Shown piece after piece: positions 28,515-36,400 of a DNA stretch of 64,000 nucleotides. Every line of letters starts with the position of its first letter. Positions within the stretch are counted from its first letter, which is position 1. Source of the DNA: JAKOWB01 sp038363005 (lineage in GTDB: Bacteria; Pseudomonadota; Alphaproteobacteria; Kiloniellales; JACOMY01); assembly GCA_038363005.1 (NCBI GenBank), contig JBBQBI010000005.1:199323-263322 (forward strand), given 5' to 3'. The position numbers and the translations under genes are program-made. The notes beneath the pieces are model-generated. The model did no database searches, was not told the origin of the DNA, and saw only the letters and a program-made list of their open reading frames with translations.

Positions 28515-29234
28515 TCAGCCCTTCAGGCTGGCTTCCAGCGTGGCACGGGTGAAGGACTCGGTGTAGTCGATCAGCTTGTCGGCGGCGGCGGCGGCCTTGT
28601 CCGGGTCGCCCTGGCCGATGCCGCGCGCCAGGTTGGCGTGCAGCCGGGCGCAGAGCGGCAGGTCCAGCACCTCCTTGTAGTGCATGTACCAGAAGCGCCG
28701 CGACAGGCCGTGCATCAGCCCCATGGACTTCTGCGCATATTCATTGCGGCAGGCCTTGGCCATCATCAGGTTCAGGCTGCGGTCCTGGCGCATGAACTCG
28801 ACGTCGTCCTCGGTCGCGGCTGACAGGTCCATGCCCTTGGCCAGCGCCAGGAAGGCCGCGCGCTCGGCCGTGGTGGTGCGCAGCGCGGCGAAGCGCGCCA
28901 TCAGGCGCTCCAGCTCGCGCCGCACGCGCAGCAGCTCAAGCTGGCTCTTCACGTTGATGTCGGAGACCAGGATGCCGCGGCGCGGCAAGATCTGCACCAG
29001 GCCCTCGCGCGCCAGGCGCTGCAGCGCCTCGCGGATCGGCGTGCGGCCGATGCCGAGCTGCTTGGACAGCGCCGCTTCCGACAGCACCTCGCCCGGCGTC
29101 AGGCGCAGCGTGACGATCAACTCCTCCAGCGCCCGGTAGGCCCGGTCGGTCAGGCTGCGCGGCGCCTGCTCGATGAAGGGATCCTCCGTGGCGGCGCTGC
29201 CGCTGGTCGTCGCCTTGATCTTGCGTGCCGCCAT
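28515..29234 (-). CDS. GntR-family (FadR/FCD) transcriptional regulator
   Basis: ATG at 29234 preferred (MAARKIK); 239 residues. The N-terminal winged helix has LSEAALSKQLGIGRTPIREALQRLAREGLV and then PRRGILV, the standard GntR pattern. The C-terminal part is an all-helical FCD ligand domain, with Arg/Asp/His residues (EFMRQDRSLN, MHYKEV, RLHANL) suited to binding a small carboxylate with a metal. Regulators of this subfamily often repress organic-acid uptake and breakdown genes. It is the only such regulator near the 30-41 kb island, and is my candidate for the TAATATATCA sites there. Confidence 0.9.
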   Translation of the reverse strand: MAARKIKATTSGSAATEDPFIEQAPRSLTDRAYRALEELIVTLRLTPGEVLSEAALSKQLGIGRTPIREALQRLAREGLVQILPRRGILVSDINVKSQLELLRVRRELERLMARFAALRTTTAERAAFLALAKGMDLSAATEDDVEFMRQDRSLNLMMAKACRNEYAQKSMGLMHGLSRRFWYMHYKEVLDLPLCARLHANLARGIGQGDPDKAAAAADKLIDYTESFTRATLEASLKG

Positions 29235-29335
29235 GCCGGTGTCTTCCTCAAGCACTGCGACGACGCGAGACGCCGCCGGTTGCCACCGCCAAGCGTTGCG
29301 GCGGCGGGATGCTTCCTGTCAAGCGTGCCGCCACC

Positions 29336-29533
29336 CTAGCGCCGCCAGTCCTCGCCCTTCTGCTTCTTGCCCTTGGCCTCCGGGAACAGCCAGACCGCGG
29401 CGATCATGAAGGCGGCAAGGCCGGCCGCCACCCAGGCGTTGGTCACCTGGCCGACGTCGTCCTGGTACCAGAACATGCCGGCCGCCACCGCGGCGACCAG
29501 CAGCGAAAGGATGGCCTTGACGTGATTGGGCAT
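29336..29533 (-). CDS. Hypothetical small membrane protein (65 aa)
   Basis: Begins MPNHVKAILSLLVAAVAAGMF at the ATG at 29533; two hydrophobic helices (about 7-21 and 33-50) are joined by a short polar loop, and the tail is Lys/Arg-rich (EAKGKKQKGEDWRR). No family recognised. It starts 17 bases after the stop of the upstream small membrane gene, so the two are likely one transcript. Confidence 0.6.
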   Translation of the reverse strand: MPNHVKAILSLLVAAVAAGMFWYQDDVGQVTNAWVAAGLAAFMIAAVWLFPEAKGKKQKGEDWRR

Positions 29534-29550
29534 GCGTTGAAATCCCGTCG

Positions 29551-29928
29551 CTAGAGTTGCCCGCTGGCGGACAGCGCGGCGAGACCCGCCACGCCCACCG
29601 CCACCAGGACCATGATGCCGACGCCGAGCGGCCGGTCCAGCCGGTCGCGCGGCAGCGCTTGAAAGGCCAGCGGCCCGCCGAGCAGGCCCAGGCCGCCGGC
29701 CACCACCGCCACCGGCCAGGACAGGCGTTGGCCGGCCAACCAGATGGCCGCCGCCAGCAGCGCCAGCAGGGCCAGCAGCAAAAGCCCGACCAGCATTATC
29801 CCGCCGCTGCCCCGCAGTGCCGCCGGACGCCCGGCCAACGGCAGGAAGCCACTGGCCTGCACCCCGCCGGTGGCGAAGAGCAGCAGCAGGCCGAAGATGG
29901 CAAGGCCGGGCAGGATCTGGTCGCTCAA
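29551..29928 (-). CDS. Hypothetical small membrane protein, start uncertain
   Basis: About 125 residues if begun at TTG 29928 (SDQILPGLAIFGLLLLF); a GTG at 30024 would give about 157 residues with a basic leader but would begin beside the operator-like palindrome at 30023-30036. Three or four hydrophobic helices separated by Arg-containing loops; no family recognised. The part of the open frame upstream of 30024 is Gly/His-rich and lies opposite the ketopantoate-type gene, so it is not coding. It is divergent from the island. Confidence 0.5.
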   Translation of the reverse strand: MSDQILPGLAIFGLLLLFATGGVQASGFLPLAGRPAALRGSGGIMLVGLLLLALLALLAAAIWLAGQRLSWPVAVVAGGLGLLGGPLAFQALPRDRLDRPLGVGIMVLVAVGVAGLAALSASGQL

Positions 29929-30022
29929 ACGCTGCGTCTTCCCATCCCCGAAGGCCGCCAGGCGGCGCGGCCACTTGCGCCGGGCCGCTTGACCGGCCCA
30001 GGCGCGGCCGCTAAAGCATACC

Positions 30023-30036
30023 ACTAATATATCAGT
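30023..30036. promoter_or_regulatory. Candidate GntR operator A
   Basis: ACTAATATATCAGT, a 14-base palindrome with one mismatched pair, 51 bases before the ATG at 30088. A possible promoter TTGACC (29989-29994), 17 bases, TAAAGC (30012-30017) lies just upstream. The core TAATATATCA is repeated at sites B (one base different) and C. Confidence 0.65.
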
Positions 30037-30087
30037 TGTCGCCGCAAGCCAAGAGGCGACAGGGGATCGAAACGACGGAGGGGACGC

Positions 30088-30957
30088 ATGGCCGAGGGCG
30101 AGAAGAAGAAGCGCACCATCACCGAGATTCGCGAGTCGAAGCAGAGCGGCGAGAAGATGGTCTACACCTCGGTGCCGGACTACACCTCGGCACGCTGGGC
30201 GGAGGCCGCCGGTGTCGACGTCTGCGTCGTCGGCGACAGCCTGGCCATGGTGGCGCACGGCCATCCCTCGACGATTCCCGCCACCATGGACATGATGGTG
30301 ATGCATGCCCTGGCGGTGCGGCGCGGCGCACCCCACACCTTCGTGCTGGGCTGCATGCCCTACCAGTCATACAATACCGTGGACCGCGCCCTCCTCAACG
30401 CCACGCGCTTCATGCAAGAGGGCGGCAGCGACGCGGTCAAGCCGCAGGGCGGCAAGAGCCAGGCGCAGATCCTCAAGGCGCTGGTCGACGCCGGCATTCC
30501 CACCGCCTCGCACATCGGGCTGACGCCGCACACCATCGCCATGTTCGGCGGCTTCAAGATCCAGGGCCGCACCGCCGAAGCGGCGATGAAGATCCTGGAG
30601 GATGCGCTGGCGATCCAGGACGCCGGCTGCTTCATGCTGGAGTTCGAGGCGGTGCCGGCACCGATCGCCAAGGTGATCTCCGAGCAGCTTGAGATCCCGA
30701 CCATCGGCATCGGCGCCGGGGCCGGCACCGATGGCCAGATCCTGCTGTCATACGACCTGCTGGGCGTCTTCACCGACTTCAAGCCGAAGTTCACCAAGCG
30801 CTACACCAACCTGACCGAAGTCGCCGTCGCCGGGCTGAAGCAGTACGTCAAGGAAGTGAAGGAGGGATCCTTCCCCGACGACGACCACTCCTATGGCGTC
30901 AACCAGGCTGAATACGAGAAGTTCCTGGGCCTGGTAGAGAAGCGCAAGCAGCACTGA
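30088..30957 (+). CDS. Ketopantoate hydroxymethyltransferase (PanB)-family protein, divergent paralogue
   Basis: The product has 289 residues; GGAGGGG precedes the ATG. The fold and motifs are PanB-like throughout: VVGDSLAMV, AVRRGAPH, HIGLTPHTI, GGFKIQGR, PTIGIGAGAGTDGQ, PKFTKRY. PanB adds a hydroxymethyl group from methylene-THF to a 2-oxo acid. Comparing with the E. coli enzyme, metal ligand Asp45 (here Asp50), catalytic Lys112 (Lys118) and Glu181 (Glu187) are kept, but Asp84 is Cys89 and Glu114 is Gln120. It is therefore probably not the housekeeping pantothenate enzyme but acts on another oxo acid. First gene of the TRAP island, behind operator A. Confidence 0.85.
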   Translation: MAEGEKKKRTITEIRESKQSGEKMVYTSVPDYTSARWAEAAGVDVCVVGDSLAMVAHGHPSTIPATMDMMVMHALAVRRGAPHTFVLGCMPYQSYNTVDRALLNATRFMQEGGSDAVKPQGGKSQAQILKALVDAGIPTASHIGLTPHTIAMFGGFKIQGRTAEAAMKILEDALAIQDAGCFMLEFEAVPAPIAKVISEQLEIPTIGIGAGAGTDGQILLSYDLLGVFTDFKPKFTKRYTNLTEVAVAGLKQYVKEVKEGSFPDDDHSYGVNQAEYEKFLGLVEKRKQH

Positions 30958-31021
30958 GGGCAGCCGCGGGCCGTTGCGAAGGCAGGCGTAGTGCTTGCCC
31001 TGCCGAAGCCTGCCATGTAAT

Positions 31022-31031
31022 AGATATATCA
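31022..31031. promoter_or_regulatory. Candidate GntR operator B
   Basis: AGATATATCA, with perfect core palindrome GATATATC at 31023-31030, one base different from sites A and C. It overlaps a plausible -10 box TAATAG (31018-31023), 17 bases after TTGCCC (30995-31000), and lies 70 bases before the DUF6166-TRAP genes. Confidence 0.6.
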
Positions 31032-31100
31032 CTGATAGATGACGCCGCCGGCCGGGCCTAGCGCCGGGAACCAGAAGCGGCGCCTGGGAGAGACGGCGGC

Positions 31101-31397
31101 ATGAAGACCTTTCGCGGCGACCGCACGATCGACGGGCTGATGGTGACCGTCGACGGCCAGCCGTTGCCGGTCCACGACGAGATCAAGCGCTTCAACGCCA
31201 CCGGCTTCGAATGGGGCTATGACGGCGCCGGGCCGCGCCAGCTCGCCTTAGCCATCCTGGTCGAGCACCTGGGCGACAACGCCAAGGCGCTGGCCCTGGC
31301 CGAGGGCTTCATGCGCGAGGGCACGGCCAATTTCAACAACGAGTGGGAGATGACGACGGACGACGTGGACGCGCTGCTCGCGACGCTCGGCCGTTGA
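31101..31397 (+). CDS. DUF6166 family protein
   Basis: The product has 98 residues; GGGAGAG precedes the ATG. The pattern MKTFRGDRTIDGLMVTVDGQPLP, then FEWGYDGAGPRQLALAILVEHLGD, is that of DUF6166, a family of small soluble proteins of unknown role. The family's usual C-terminal end is replaced by FMREGTANFNNEWEMTTDDVDALL. It sits 77 bases before dctP behind operator B, so it is probably transcribed with the TRAP genes. Confidence 0.7.
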   Translation: MKTFRGDRTIDGLMVTVDGQPLPVHDEIKRFNATGFEWGYDGAGPRQLALAILVEHLGDNAKALALAEGFMREGTANFNNEWEMTTDDVDALLATLGR

Positions 31398-31474
31398 CGC
31401 GCGACAGAGGACCGGCCTGCACAAGGGTTGGCACTGTGGAGACCTAAGGAAAAACGCAAGGGAGGAGACCCGGA

Positions 31475-32536
31475 ATGTCATTCATGTCGCGCTTCAAGGC
31501 GCTCAGTGTTGCCGCCACCGCGGCGACGCTGCTCGCCAGCTCGCCGGCACCCGCCGCCGAGATGAACTTCAAGATGGCCACCTCGTGGGGTGGCGGGCCG
31601 CTGATGGAAATCGGCGCCAAGGCCTTCGCCAATCGCGTCAAGGAGATGTCGGGCGGCCGCATCGAGATCGAGGTCTTCCCGGCCGGTACGCTGGGCGAGG
31701 CGCTGAAGGTGACCGAGACCGTTTCCAACGGCCTGGCCGACATGGGCCACACCTGGATGGGCTATGACTGGGGCGTCGATCCCACCGTGGTGCTGTTCGG
31801 CGGCTATGCCGGCTCGTTCGACACCGAGCGCATGCTGCACTGGATCTATCGTGGTGGTGGGCTCGAGCTGCAGCGCGAGTTCGTGCAGGAGAAGTTCGGC
31901 GTGGTCTCCATGCCGCTGTTCATCCGCACCGCCGAAGTCTTCCTGCACTCCATCAAGCCGGTGCGCACGCTGGCCGACCTGCAGGGCCTGAAGATCCGCA
32001 CCGCGGGTGCCTGGCTGGAGATGGCCAAGCAGCTGGGCGCGGCGCCGGTCACCACCGCCGGCGGCGAGATCTATACCGCGCTGGAGCGCGGCACGATCGA
32101 CGCCACCGAGTGGGGCACGCTGTGGGAGAACATCACGCCGGGCTTCTACAAGGTCGCCAAGTACCTGATCATCCCCGGCATCCACCAGCCGACCGCGCCG
32201 TTTGAGCTGATCATCAACAACGACGTGTGGAACAGCCTGACCCCGGCCGATCAGGAGCTGATCGAGACGGCGGCGCGCCTGACCACCTTCGACTCCTGGC
32301 TGACCATCGGCCAGGAGGATGCCAAGGCGCTCGACTTCTACCGGGCCCAGGGCAACGAGATCATCGAGCTCGATCCCGAGGTGCAGTACGCGGCGCGCGA
32401 TATCGCCGACAAGTGGGCCGACGGCGTCGCCGCCGGCAATCCCTGGTTCGCCAAGGTGCTGGAGAACCAGCGGGCGTTCGAAAAGCTCTGGGCTGAGGCC
32501 GGGCATTATCGCAACGTCAAGGTCAAGGGTCAGTAA
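31475..32536 (+). CDS. dctP: TRAP transporter substrate-binding protein (DctP family)
   Basis: Periplasmic receptor of the tripartite importer; 353 residues, with a signal peptide cut near residue 28 (SSPAPAA-E). GGAGGAG at 31461-31467 sets the ATG at 31475. The GLKIRTAG segment holds Arg175, the position that salt-bridges the substrate carboxylate in this family. GGEIYTALERGTIDATEWGTLWEN resembles the 2-oxo-acid-binding subgroup (TakP type) rather than C4-dicarboxylate receptors. I therefore infer a 2-oxo monocarboxylate or similar ligand. A strong stem-loop with T-run separates it from the permease genes. Confidence 0.92.
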   Translation: MSFMSRFKALSVAATAATLLASSPAPAAEMNFKMATSWGGGPLMEIGAKAFANRVKEMSGGRIEIEVFPAGTLGEALKVTETVSNGLADMGHTWMGYDWGVDPTVVLFGGYAGSFDTERMLHWIYRGGGLELQREFVQEKFGVVSMPLFIRTAEVFLHSIKPVRTLADLQGLKIRTAGAWLEMAKQLGAAPVTTAGGEIYTALERGTIDATEWGTLWENITPGFYKVAKYLIIPGIHQPTAPFELIINNDVWNSLTPADQELIETAARLTTFDSWLTIGQEDAKALDFYRAQGNEIIELDPEVQYAARDIADKWADGVAAGNPWFAKVLENQRAFEKLWAEAGHYRNVKVKGQ

Positions 32537-32545
32537 GACCCGACG

Positions 32546-32583
32546 CGGCGGGGCCGGCAGCGCCGGCCCCGCCGTTTTCTTTT
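32546..32583 (+). terminator. Intra-operon terminator-like hairpin after dctP
   Basis: A perfect 13-base stem (32546-32558 with 32562-32574) with loop AGC, followed by TTTTCTTTT. It lies within the dctP-dctQ gap, so it may lower permease expression relative to the binding protein. Confidence 0.85.
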
Positions 32584-32601
32584 GCCAGGTGGAGTGCGGC
32601 G

Positions 32602-33123
32602 ATGCGGCGGCTGATCAGCGTCATTGAGAGGATCAACCTGGGGGTCGGCTGGTTCGCTGCCCTGTTGATCCTGCCGCTGACTCTGGCGACCTGCTACGAG
32701 GTCTTCGCGCGCTACCTCTTCACCGCGCCGACCATCTGGGCTTTCGAGCTGGGCTACATGCTGACCGGCGCCTACTTCCTGCTGGGCGCGGCCCTGACCC
32801 TGCAGCGCGGCGAGCACATCCGCATCGACCTGATCTACGCCCGCCTGCCGGCGCGGCGCAAGGCGCTGATCGACCTGATCTGCTACGTCTGCTTCTTCAT
32901 CCCCTTCACCATCTTCATCGGCGGCCGCCTGTGGCAGTACATGACACACGCCATGGACACCGGTGAGGGCTCCGGGCAGTCGGCCTGGAACCCGGTGATC
33001 TGGCCCTTCCGCCTGGTCTTCCTGGTCGGCTTCGGCACGCTGGGTCTGCAGGCGCTGGCAGAAGCCGCCAAGTGCCTGCTGACGCTGACCGGCCGCCCCA
33101 CCGGCGCCTACGCGCAGGACTGA
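32602..33123 (+). CDS. dctQ: TRAP transporter small permease (DctQ)
   Basis: The product has 173 residues with four hydrophobic helices, beginning NLGVGWFAALLILPLTLATCYEVFARYLF, the usual DctQ opening, and with RRKALIDLICYV in the middle. The small subunit joins DctM in the inner membrane to form the sodium-driven channel that accepts substrate from DctP. Four bases separate it from dctM. Confidence 0.93.
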   Translation: MRRLISVIERINLGVGWFAALLILPLTLATCYEVFARYLFTAPTIWAFELGYMLTGAYFLLGAALTLQRGEHIRIDLIYARLPARRKALIDLICYVCFFIPFTIFIGGRLWQYMTHAMDTGEGSGQSAWNPVIWPFRLVFLVGFGTLGLQALAEAAKCLLTLTGRPTGAYAQD

Positions 33124-33127
33124 GGTC

Positions 33128-34456
33128 ATGGACAGCCAGACGCTTGCCCTGCTGATGTTCCCGGCACTCTTCGTGCTGATGTTCCTGGGCTTCCCAGTGG
33201 CGCTCAGCCTGATGAGCGTGGCCTTCTCCTTCGGCCTGATGGGCTTCAAGTTCCAGGCCCTGCTGTTCCAGTTCACCCAGAAGGTCGACGCCGTCGCCTC
33301 CAACTTCGTGTTGGCCGCGGTGCCGCTGTTCGTCTTCATGGGCTCGATGCTGGAGCGCAGCGGCATCGCCGAGAAGCTGTTCGAGGCAGTGCACATCTGG
33401 ACCCGCCGCCTGCCCGGCGGCATGGCCATCGGCACCGTCATCATGTGCATCATCTTCGCCGCCTCGACCGGCGTGATCGGCGCCACCGAGGCGGTGGTCG
33501 GCCTGCTGGCCATCCCGCCGATGCTGAAGCACGGCTACGACAAGTCGCTGGTCTGCGGCACCATCTGCGCCGGCGGTTCTCTGGGCACCATCATTCCGCC
33601 GTCTGTCGTCGTCGTGGTGCTGGGTCCCGTCGCCGACGTCTCGATCGGCGACCTGATGGTCGGCATGCTGATCCCCGGTCTGGTGCTGGCGCTGGGCTAC
33701 ATCCTCTATATCGGCGGCATCTGCATCCTGCGACCGAGCTACGGTCCGCGCGTGCCGCCGTCGCCGGACGACCCGACCTTCCGGCAGAAGCTGGCGATCA
33801 CCGGCAAGGCGCTGGTACCGCCGCTGCTGATGATCTTCGCCGTGCTGGGCTCGATCTTCTTTGGCTGGGCGGCACCGACCGAGGCCGCCGCCATCGGCGC
33901 CGCCACCTCGGTCCTGCTGGTGCTCGGCTATCGGCGCTTCACCTGGCTGTCATTCCGCCAGGCGCTGCTGCGCACGCTCACCATCACCTGCATGATCATG
34001 CTGATCCTGCTGGGTGGCAGCCTCTATACCGGCACCTTCGTGGCGCTGGGCGGCATGGGGCTGATCCGCGATCTGATCGCCAGCGCCGACATGGGTGCCT
34101 GGGGCGTCGTCGCCCTGGCCCTGGGCGTGATCTTCGCCGCCGGCTTCTTCCTGGAGTGGATCTCCATCGTCCTGATCTTCGTACCGATCTTCCTGCCGCT
34201 GGTCAGCGGCTTCGGCTTTGAGCCGCTGTGGTTCTGCATGCTGGTCCTACTGATGATCCAGACCAGTTATCTGACGCCGCCGATGGCGCCGGCGATCTTC
34301 TACCTGCGCGGCATCTCGCCGCCGGAGATCACGCTGGGCCACATGTATCGCGGCGTGGTGCCCTTCATCATCATCCAGCTGGTGGTCGCCGGGCTGATCA
34401 TGGCGTTCCCCGCCATGGCCACCTGGTTGCCGGCCCAGATCCTGGGTTTCAAGTAG
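33128..34456 (+). CDS. dctM: TRAP transporter large permease (DctM)
   Basis: The product has 442 residues with about 11-12 hydrophobic helices. Typical motifs include FLGFPVALSL near the N-terminus, AVPLFVFMGSMLERSGIAEKLFE, CAGGSLGTIIPPSV, and WAAPTEAAAIGAATS; the C-terminal half has QTSYLTPPMAPAIFYLRG. It is the ion-coupled transport subunit and completes the DctPQM set. PhyH dioxygenase follows after 30 bases, suggesting co-transcription. Confidence 0.95.
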   Translation: MDSQTLALLMFPALFVLMFLGFPVALSLMSVAFSFGLMGFKFQALLFQFTQKVDAVASNFVLAAVPLFVFMGSMLERSGIAEKLFEAVHIWTRRLPGGMAIGTVIMCIIFAASTGVIGATEAVVGLLAIPPMLKHGYDKSLVCGTICAGGSLGTIIPPSVVVVVLGPVADVSIGDLMVGMLIPGLVLALGYILYIGGICILRPSYGPRVPPSPDDPTFRQKLAITGKALVPPLLMIFAVLGSIFFGWAAPTEAAAIGAATSVLLVLGYRRFTWLSFRQALLRTLTITCMIMLILLGGSLYTGTFVALGGMGLIRDLIASADMGAWGVVALALGVIFAAGFFLEWISIVLIFVPIFLPLVSGFGFEPLWFCMLVLLMIQTSYLTPPMAPAIFYLRGISPPEITLGHMYRGVVPFIIIQLVVAGLIMAFPAMATWLPAQILGFK

Positions 34457-34486
34457 CCTGGGCTTCAAGGAGCGAGGTCGCCTGAC

Positions 34487-35386
34487 ATGACACCGGAAGA
34501 CATCCTGTCCCATCGCCCGCGCGTGCTGACGCAGAAGCAGCGCGAGGACTACTTCGCCCAGGGCTACATCCTGGTCGAGCGCTTCGTCGACCAGAGTTGG
34601 CTGGAGCGCCTGCGCGGCGGTATCGCCCGCATGGTCGATCGCTCGCGCGCCGAGACCAAGTCGGGCGCGGTCTTCGACCTGGAGCCGGGGCACACGGCGG
34701 AGAACCCGCGGCTGCGCCGCGTCTCCAGCCCGAACGACGAGGACCCGGCCTTCTGGGACTTCGCCAGCAAGAGCCCACTGGGCGACCTGCTGCAGGACCT
34801 GCTGGGACCCAGCGTGAAGTTCCACCAGTCGAAGCTGAACTTCAAATGGGCCAAGGGCGGCACCGAGGTGAAGTGGCACCAGGACGCGCCCTTCTTCCCG
34901 CACACCAACGCCGCGGTGCTGACTGTCGGGCTCTACATGAACGACTGCGGCATGGACCAGGGGCCGCTGGGCTGCATTCCCGGCAGCCATGAGCGCGAGG
35001 TCTTCGACCACTACGCGGCCGACGGCAACTGGGCTGGCTTCATCGGCAAGGCCGACCTGCCGCGCGTCGCGGTGGACAAGGCGCAGTACCTCTGCGGGCC
35101 GGCCGGCTCGCTGACCCTGCACAACTACCGCACGGTGCACGGCTCGGAGCCCAACCGCAGCGACCTGGGGCGGCCGCTGCTGCTCAACGTCATGTCGGCG
35201 GCCGACGCCTTCCCCTACACCTACAACCCGCTGAAGACGCGCTACTACCAGCAGTGTATCCGCGGCGAGCCGGCGCGCCTGGCGCACCACGACCCGCGGC
35301 CGCTGCCGGTGCCGCCGGACTGGTCGGGCGGCTATACCTCGATCTTCGAGTACCAGCAGGGCGCCGCCGCCGGCGCCATGATGTAG
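34487..35386 (+). CDS. Phytanoyl-CoA dioxygenase (PhyH) family protein
   Basis: Fe(II)/2-oxoglutarate-dependent oxygenase, 299 residues. The iron site is complete: His131-x-Asp133 in KWHQDAPF and distal His218 in YRTVHGSEPNRS, with Arg224 placed to bind 2-oxoglutarate. The DQGPLGCIPGSH segment is also typical. Family members hydroxylate varied small molecules, including phytanoyl-CoA, ectoine and phosphonates; the substrate here is unknown. Position right after the TRAP genes suggests it modifies the imported compound. Confidence 0.9.
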   Translation: MTPEDILSHRPRVLTQKQREDYFAQGYILVERFVDQSWLERLRGGIARMVDRSRAETKSGAVFDLEPGHTAENPRLRRVSSPNDEDPAFWDFASKSPLGDLLQDLLGPSVKFHQSKLNFKWAKGGTEVKWHQDAPFFPHTNAAVLTVGLYMNDCGMDQGPLGCIPGSHEREVFDHYAADGNWAGFIGKADLPRVAVDKAQYLCGPAGSLTLHNYRTVHGSEPNRSDLGRPLLLNVMSAADAFPYTYNPLKTRYYQQCIRGEPARLAHHDPRPLPVPPDWSGGYTSIFEYQQGAAAGAMM

Positions 35387-35392
35387 GGCCCT

Positions 35393-35431
35393 TTGACAGG
35401 GGCCTGGGCGTGATGTATCTGTAATATATCA
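35393..35431 (+). promoter_or_regulatory. Promoter with candidate GntR operator C
   Basis: TTGACA (35393-35398), 17 bases, TATCTG (35416-35421), then TAATATATCA at 35422-35431 directly after the -10 box, an arrangement fit for repression. The ten-base core is identical to site A. It stands 47 bases before the hydroxylase-family ATG. Confidence 0.65.
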
Positions 35432-35477
35432 GAATGGCCGCGCTATGATGGCGGCTGGAGTCCCGAGGGAGAGCGCC

Positions 35478-36278
35478 ATGGAACTGACCAAGACCGCCAT
35501 GAGCCCGCGCCAGCACGACTACCGCGCGACCTACCGCGGTCGCATTGTCGGCTGGTACAACGGCTTCCTGCATGTCGCCGTGATCTATGCCATCGGCCTC
35601 ACGGCGCTCTATCTCTATGTCAGCAACGTGCACAGCGTGGCCTGGTGGGAATGGATCACCGTCCCGGTGGTCTTCCTGCTGTGCAACTTCTTCGAATGGT
35701 TTCTGCACGCGCGGGTGATGCACCGGCCGCTGCCCGTCAAGGCGCTGCGTGCGATCTACACGCGCCACACCTTGATGCACCACCAGTTCTTCACCGACAG
35801 CGAGATGCGCTTCGCCGACCACAAGGACTGGCGCGTCACCTTCTTCCCGCCCTATGCCCTGGTGGTCTTCATCCTGATGTCGATCCCCGGCGCGCTGTTC
35901 CTCGGCTGGGCGGTTTCGCCCAATGTCGGCTGGCTGGTGATGTGCACCACTACCTCGATGTACATGATCTACGAGTTCATGCATTTCTGCTGCCACGTCG
36001 ACGAGAATCCCTTCGTGCGCTGGGTGCCGCTGATCAACACCAACCGCCGCCACCACCGCGCCCATCACAACCAGTCGATCATGATGGAGCGCAACATGAA
36101 CCTGACCTTCCCGATCTCCGACTGGCTGTTCGGCACCTCGGACCTGGACCGCGGCCTGCTCGGCACGCTGTTCAATGGCTACAGCGAGAAGCATGTCCGC
36201 AAGAACATGCGCCGCACCTCGAAGACGCCGCGCGGCAAGAGCGCCCAGGGCGGTTCAGGCGTCAACGCCGCGGCCTGA
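35478..36278 (+). CDS. Fatty acid hydroxylase / sterol desaturase superfamily protein
   Basis: Membrane-bound di-iron oxygenase type, 266 residues from ATG 35478 (GAGGGAGAG upstream; an ATG 11 codons earlier lacks a ribosome site). About four membrane helices. Histidine boxes: His77-x4-His82, His97-x3-His101-His102, His169-x3-His173, and RRHHRAHH at 190-197, as needed to hold two irons. The product could hydroxylate or desaturate a lipid or small hydrophobic compound. It has its own promoter with operator C and its own terminator, so it is a separate unit in the same presumed regulon. Confidence 0.82.
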   Translation: MELTKTAMSPRQHDYRATYRGRIVGWYNGFLHVAVIYAIGLTALYLYVSNVHSVAWWEWITVPVVFLLCNFFEWFLHARVMHRPLPVKALRAIYTRHTLMHHQFFTDSEMRFADHKDWRVTFFPPYALVVFILMSIPGALFLGWAVSPNVGWLVMCTTTSMYMIYEFMHFCCHVDENPFVRWVPLINTNRRHHRAHHNQSIMMERNMNLTFPISDWLFGTSDLDRGLLGTLFNGYSEKHVRKNMRRTSKTPRGKSAQGGSGVNAAA

Positions 36279-36300
36279 CGGTTCCACTTGAGCTGACAGG

Positions 36301-36335
36301 AAGGGCCCGGCAGCAATGCCGGGCCCTTTGTCTTT
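36301..36335 (+). terminator. Rho-independent terminator after the hydroxylase gene
   Basis: A perfect 12-base stem AAGGGCCCGGCA / TGCCGGGCCCTT (36301-36312, 36317-36328) with GCAA loop, followed by TGTCTTT. Confidence 0.9.
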
Positions 36336-36400
36336 GGCCTAGACTGTCATCCCGGCTCTCCGCTCCGCACAGTCCGAGATGACACCTGGAGGAGTTGACC

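Noticed and set aside
36345..36383. Degenerate GTCATCCCGG...GATGAC element after the hydroxylase terminator
   Set aside because: Only short arms pair (GTCAT/ATGAC) and the middle is not palindromic; too weak to list as a separate repeat.
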